From positions 1 to 8,631 of the forward strand of contig JAJYMT010000019.1 in the NCBI GenBank assembly GCA_021786695.1: a stretch of DNA of 8,631 bases, in the 5' to 3' direction. The notes under the pieces were generated by a model, which ran no database searches, was not told the DNA's origin, and worked only from the letters and a program-made list of their open reading frames with translations. The DNA comes from a bacterium. Its GTDB lineage: Bacteria > Patescibacteriota > Patescibacteriia > Patescibacteriales > GWE2-39-37. This document shows positions 5,938-8,631 of this stretch, piece after piece. The position numbers were made by a program, and so were the translations under genes. Position 1 is the first letter of the stretch; each line of letters starts with the position of its first letter.

Positions 5938-7422
5938 CTATGCGAAAGGTAAATTTGACGGCGGCTGATTTTTCGGTGCCGGCGCTTCCGCGCCCGGCTC
6001 CACTTCAAAAATGGAATCGACGTCGGACGGGACGCCGATGTCGGCTGCTGCCGGCGCCTTGGGGATGTCCTCTGTCCGCTTGAAGATCGCCTCCATTTCT
6101 TCATCCGGCCTGATCTGCTCCGCGCCGAGCGGCAAAGAGATCGGCGGCTCCGCCTTGCGGCCAGGCGCTTTCTGGATAAGCGGCGCCCGCACCACCGTCT
6201 CGATCGGGAAATGCCAGATGGTCGCCAATTCCTGGATGTTCAGATTATACATCGGCATCCCCAGGGTGGTGCGCGCCTTGTATTTCCTGACGATATTGCG
6301 CTTTTTGGCATTGAGGCGCATCTCTTTGAACAGATAGGCGGTCGAAGTGGCGGTCACCTTCATGTCCGGCTTGATGTTATTCAGATCATTCAAGGAGAAC
6401 TGCTTGATGTAGCCGACGAAACCGTTGACCACCTTGACCTTGTTCATCACATCCTTCTTTGCCAGATAAACCATGCGGATCTTGACCTCGAAACCGAGCT
6501 TGCCCACTTTGTCCTGGATCGCCTCGATCTGTTTTTTCTGAACCGGCTTCAGGCCCATCATGTTGAAAGTCGGCTTCTCATCTTTGGGCGCCGGCGCTGC
6601 GATCAGATAGATGCCGGTGGCGTCGCCCAGCGTACCGAAGATGAAATTGAGCGCTTTTTCAAAGATGTTTTCCTTGCCCTTGACCTTCTCGCCGATGATT
6701 TTGGAAATTTCCTTCTCGCCGATCTCCGGCCAGTCAAAGCCGGTCGGCCTTACTATTATCTGATACCACAACTGCTCGCCTTCTTTCAAGCTCGAGCAGA
6801 GATCCATCAAGGTGGCCATCGGATCGCGGAAATGGGTCTCCGGACGCCCGAACTGGTGCTCGAAATCCTCGTAGACCTTGATCGGATAGGCGGAGTTCTT
6901 AGCCAGGATGAATTCCGCGCCCCAGACGTCGTATTCGTCGTTCGGGTAGGCCGCGGGAGCGACGGCGGTATAGTCCTCGACTTCGGTGATTTCCGCGTCC
7001 GGATATTGGGAATAGATCGCCGACTCCACCAGGTCGCGGAACTGTTCGGGCGTACGCACCAGAAACTGCGTATAACCCTCGATGCTCACGATTTCATAAC
7101 TGAATGACAGCTGGAATTTCCCGTACCAGTACTTGTCCAGCAGGTTCAGGGTGTTGTGCGCGCCCGCCAGATAGGTAAACATATTTTCCACCGCCTTGGG
7201 CGACTGCTCGTTCATGCGCGGAATATCGATCGCCAGGAAGATGAATTTATGCTGCGAACCCCATTGCGTCTGTATATAATCGATCCAAATCAGCCAGAAC
7301 CCCCACAGTAAAGTGAAGGCAATCGGTATCCAGCCGACGGTCCAGAACATTGTTAATAATTGCTGATCCGGCGGCAAATTCAAAAACTGCTGAAATGAAT
7401 CGGCATTAATGGTTATTTCCAT
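5938..7422 (-). CDS. One-TM membrane protein, probable anchor half of the VirD4-like system
   Basis: This 494-residue protein has a single N-terminal TM helix (about 28-50, WTVGWIPIAFTLLWGFWLIW) followed by a large soluble region. It carries no Walker motif. Residues 398-406 (ELATIWHFP) and 412-430 (RAPLIQ...GRKAEPPISLP) match, as I recall it, the segment that sits just before the P-loop in single-chain VirD4/HerA-like ATPases of CPR bacteria and Chloroflexi (ELATLxHxP...KAxPPxNLP). Here that segment is followed by an acidic, Pro/Ala-rich tail (about 438-494). The next gene, starting 2 nt after the TAG stop, begins essentially at the P-loop domain. The protein therefore probably anchors or gates the ATPase at the inner membrane (inference). 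Upstream lies a promoter with a leader of about 11 nt and no Shine-Dalgarno sequence. Taken alone, the gene would be annotated hypothetical; the coding call is firm, the role is inferred. Confidence 0.85.
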   Translation of the reverse strand: MEITINADSFQQFLNLPPDQQLLTMFWTVGWIPIAFTLLWGFWLIWIDYIQTQWGSQHKFIFLAIDIPRMNEQSPKAVENMFTYLAGAHNTLNLLDKYWYGKFQLSFSYEIVSIEGYTQFLVRTPEQFRDLVESAIYSQYPDAEITEVEDYTAVAPAAYPNDEYDVWGAEFILAKNSAYPIKVYEDFEHQFGRPETHFRDPMATLMDLCSSLKEGEQLWYQIIVRPTGFDWPEIGEKEISKIIGEKVKGKENIFEKALNFIFGTLGDATGIYLIAAPAPKDEKPTFNMMGLKPVQKKQIEAIQDKVGKLGFEVKIRMVYLAKKDVMNKVKVVNGFVGYIKQFSLNDLNNIKPDMKVTATSTAYLFKEMRLNAKKRNIVRKYKARTTLGMPMYNLNIQELATIWHFPIETVVRAPLIQKAPGRKAEPPISLPLGAEQIRPDEEMEAIFKRTEDIPKAPAAADIGVPSDVDSIFEVEPGAEAPAPKNQPPSNLPFA

Positions 7423-7439
7423 ACGTTATATGTAAATAT

Positions 7440-7467
7440 ATTTTAACATATTTTTCGTTATTTCCAA
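7440..7467 (-). promoter_or_regulatory. Candidate promoter of the anchor/ATPase operon
   Basis: Minus strand: TTGGAA (7467-7462), a 16-nt spacer, and -10 TAAAAT (7445-7440) preceded by TGT, giving TGTTAAAAT. Transcription would start near 7433, only about 11 nt before the ATG at 7422, and the leader (ACATATAACGT) holds no Shine-Dalgarno motif. The promoter begins directly at the base of the upstream terminator hairpin. Confidence 0.6.
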
Positions 7468-7506
7468 AATAAAATAGAAGCCGCCTGACGACGACCTCTA
7501 TTTTAT
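7465..7506 (-). terminator. Intrinsic terminator of the sigma4/HARE-HTH gene
   Basis: On the minus strand the RNA can fold into a 17-pair hairpin. ATAAAATAGA (7506-7497) pairs perfectly with TCTATTTTAT (7478-7469), and the inner part GGTCGTC/GGCGGCT adds seven pairs, three of them G-U, closing a GUCA tetraloop (7489-7486). The T-rich 3' arm continues into TTT before GG. It lies 24 nt after the TAA stop of the regulator gene. The A/T outer stem is symmetrical, so it might also act on the opposite strand, but no gene converges on it here. Confidence 0.75.
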
Positions 7507-7529
7507 GTTGTTTTTATACTGACCCGATT

Positions 7530-8631
7530 TTAAGCGGGTGGCTTCGACCGATATTTGCCGTTAACTTTTTCGAATTTATCGTTATTCATCAGCGCCAAAA
7601 TGATGGTCGCCCGTTTTACCAGCCGCTGCGCCAGCACCTGTTCGATGATCTGGTCGCGCGAAAGCGGCTCCGGACTGTTGTTCAAAATTTCTTCGATTAC
7701 TTCAACCACTGTGCCCTTCTGATAGCCCCATTCTTTCAAACTGTACAGGCCGCGGCCGACCAGGATATATTTCTTGTCCAAAATCAGTTCGTTGTGGACG
7801 GTGGCCGCATTGGCCTTTTTATCGTCGAAACCGATCTGGTTGATCCGGTCGGTAATCTCGGCGAAATGCATCGGCTTACCGTGATTTTTAAGCACCAGAT
7901 AAATCTTGTCATTGATGGTCTTGGGTTTGATCTCTCTCGAGGCCAGGTGCCCCCAGTGTCCGAACTTGTTCTGATCGATCTGCTTCGCCGTTTTGAGCAG
8001 GGCGTACAGGGTTTTGTCGGCGTTGATTTTATCCGCGTCTTCCTCGAACAGATCATTTTTCAGCACCGGAGAAATGTCCAGATTGTTTTCGGTCTGAAAC
8101 TTGTCCTGATGCTCTTTGTAGCTGTTCATGTCCTTGAGCAACGCCAGCATCTCGTCGGTGCGGTAAATTTTTCCTCCCTCACTGATGTTGTCCAAAAGTT
8201 CACTGGTCAGCCCTTCAAAGTGGTCCAGCGGCCGGTGTTTCAGCTTGAAGGCCGACTTAAACAGCGCGTGGTTGTCCACCTCTTCGAAGTGGTCGTGGAG
8301 CAATTTGGCAATCAAAAAATCGAGATGGTTTTTGTGGGTGGTGAGATCGCCTTCGCGGCCGCGGAAAACGCCGACCGAAAAATTAACCAGGTTGTTCAAA
8401 AGATATTCCCGCTCCATCAGCCCGCCGTGCTCTTCCAACAGTTGGTTTATCACCCGCTTCAGTCCGGCGACGTAGGCCTCGGCCCGTTTGAGTTGGCGCA
8501 GCTTTTTTACCGCCGCGGTCTCAATCTGGCGGATGCGCTCGCGGGTGAGTTTGTGCACGTTGCCGATGTTTTCCAGGGTCTCCTTGTCTTTGCCGTGCAG
8601 ACCGAAACGCCGGCTCAACACGTCGCGTTCA
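7530..8631 (-). CDS. Sigma-70 region 4 / HARE-HTH DNA-binding protein, 5' end cut by window edge
   Basis: The frame is open to the right edge, and the first whole codons read ERDVLSRRFGLHG. The GTG at 8621 is internal and is not the start. Counting from E, residues 1-50 form a sigma-70 region 4: ERDVLSRRFGL, then the helix-turn-helix KETLENIGNVHKLTRERIRQ (16-35) with IETAAVKKLRQL, which in RpoD-type factors contacts the -35 element. A long helical middle part (about 50-235) is of unknown fold. Residues about 236-300 (TINDKIYLVLKNHGKPMHF...VGRGLYSLKEWGY) resemble a HARE-HTH domain, as in RpoE-delta of Firmicutes, and a second winged helix (about 305-361) follows. The likely role is transcription regulation through DNA and/or RNA polymerase. 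Region 2 (-10 binding and core binding) is not in the visible part, so it need not be a working sigma factor. By analogy with related proteins only a few dozen N-terminal residues may be missing (inference). Confidence 0.85.
   Translation of the reverse strand, partial: ERDVLSRRFGLHGKDKETLENIGNVHKLTRERIRQIETAAVKKLRQLKRAEAYVAGLKRVINQLLEEHGGLMEREYLLNNLVNFSVGVFRGREGDLTTHKNHLDFLIAKLLHDHFEEVDNHALFKSAFKLKHRPLDHFEGLTSELLDNISEGGKIYRTDEMLALLKDMNSYKEHQDKFQTENNLDISPVLKNDLFEEDADKINADKTLYALLKTAKQIDQNKFGHWGHLASREIKPKTINDKIYLVLKNHGKPMHFAEITDRINQIGFDDKKANAATVHNELILDKKYILVGRGLYSLKEWGYQKGTVVEVIEEILNNSPEPLSRDQIIEQVLAQRLVKRATIILALMNNDKFEKVNGKYRSKPPA

Noticed and set aside
6211..7107. 298-codon open frame on the plus strand opposite the anchor protein
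   Set aside because: Shadow of the minus-strand gene; the translation is His/Asp/Leu-rich without motifs, and no ribosome binding site or promoter fits it.
7512..7536. ACCCG/CGGGT 5-bp hairpin around the TAA stop of the sigma4/HARE-HTH gene
   Set aside because: The stem is short, the loop is 8 nt and no T-tract follows; the much stronger 17-pair hairpin just downstream explains termination.
8619..8621. GTG at 8621 as the start of the sigma4/HARE-HTH protein
   Set aside because: The frame continues upstream to the window edge with ERD, completing the conserved ERDVLSRRFGL of sigma region 4, so the true start lies outside the window.
1..8631. CRISPR arrays, tRNA/rRNA genes, insertion sequences, attachment sites
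   Set aside because: No regularly spaced repeats, cloverleaf-like segments, transposase genes or terminal inverted repeats were seen by eye; a covariance-model scan was not possible.

Overview
The window reads as a compact piece of bacterial chromosome, most likely from the Candidate Phyla Radiation (Patescibacteria). This rests on the combination of genes: a sigma-region-4 protein fused to HARE-HTH modules, a VirD4/TraG-like ATPase whose membrane anchor is a separate adjacent gene, a DivIC/FtsB-type septum protein ending in an aromatic NPxxWxxYFF-like tail, and a multi-pass GT2 glycosyltransferase. The lineage is inferred, not proven. TAA, TAG and TGA are all used as stops, so the TGA-recoding codes of SR1/Gracilibacteria do not apply. 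All eight genes lie on the minus strand, and no gene-free stretch is longer than about 110 bases.

Layout, in the direction of transcription (right to left). (1) 8631-7530: a DNA-binding protein with a sigma-70 region 4 and C-terminal winged helices, cut at its 5' end by the window edge. A strong terminator hairpin follows. (2) 7422-4037: a two-gene operon, 2 nt apart, encoding a one-TM protein and a soluble VirD4/TraG-like ATPase with a C-terminal zinc ribbon. Together they look like the anchor and motor of a DNA or protein translocation machine; no relaxase is visible. (3) 3962-1578: a three-gene overlapping operon encoding a 42-residue single-TM protein, a DUF1361-like polytopic membrane protein and a GT2 glycosyltransferase. 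This is probably an envelope polysaccharide or glycolipid module. It ends in a terminator that overlaps its own stop codon. (4) 1521-1: a DivIC/FtsB-like septum protein, then a membrane-anchored SurA/PrsA-like (parvulin-type) protein that runs off the left edge. This last gene is open for 361 codons without a stop.

The three intergenic regions share one design. A candidate promoter with an extended -10 of the form TGTTAWWWT sits directly on the tail of the preceding gene's hairpin. Two of the three implied leaders are only about 10 nt long and lack a Shine-Dalgarno sequence. The most interesting features are the apparently split VirD4-like system, the sigma4/HARE-HTH regulator, the tiny membrane protein, and the shared promoter/terminator architecture.
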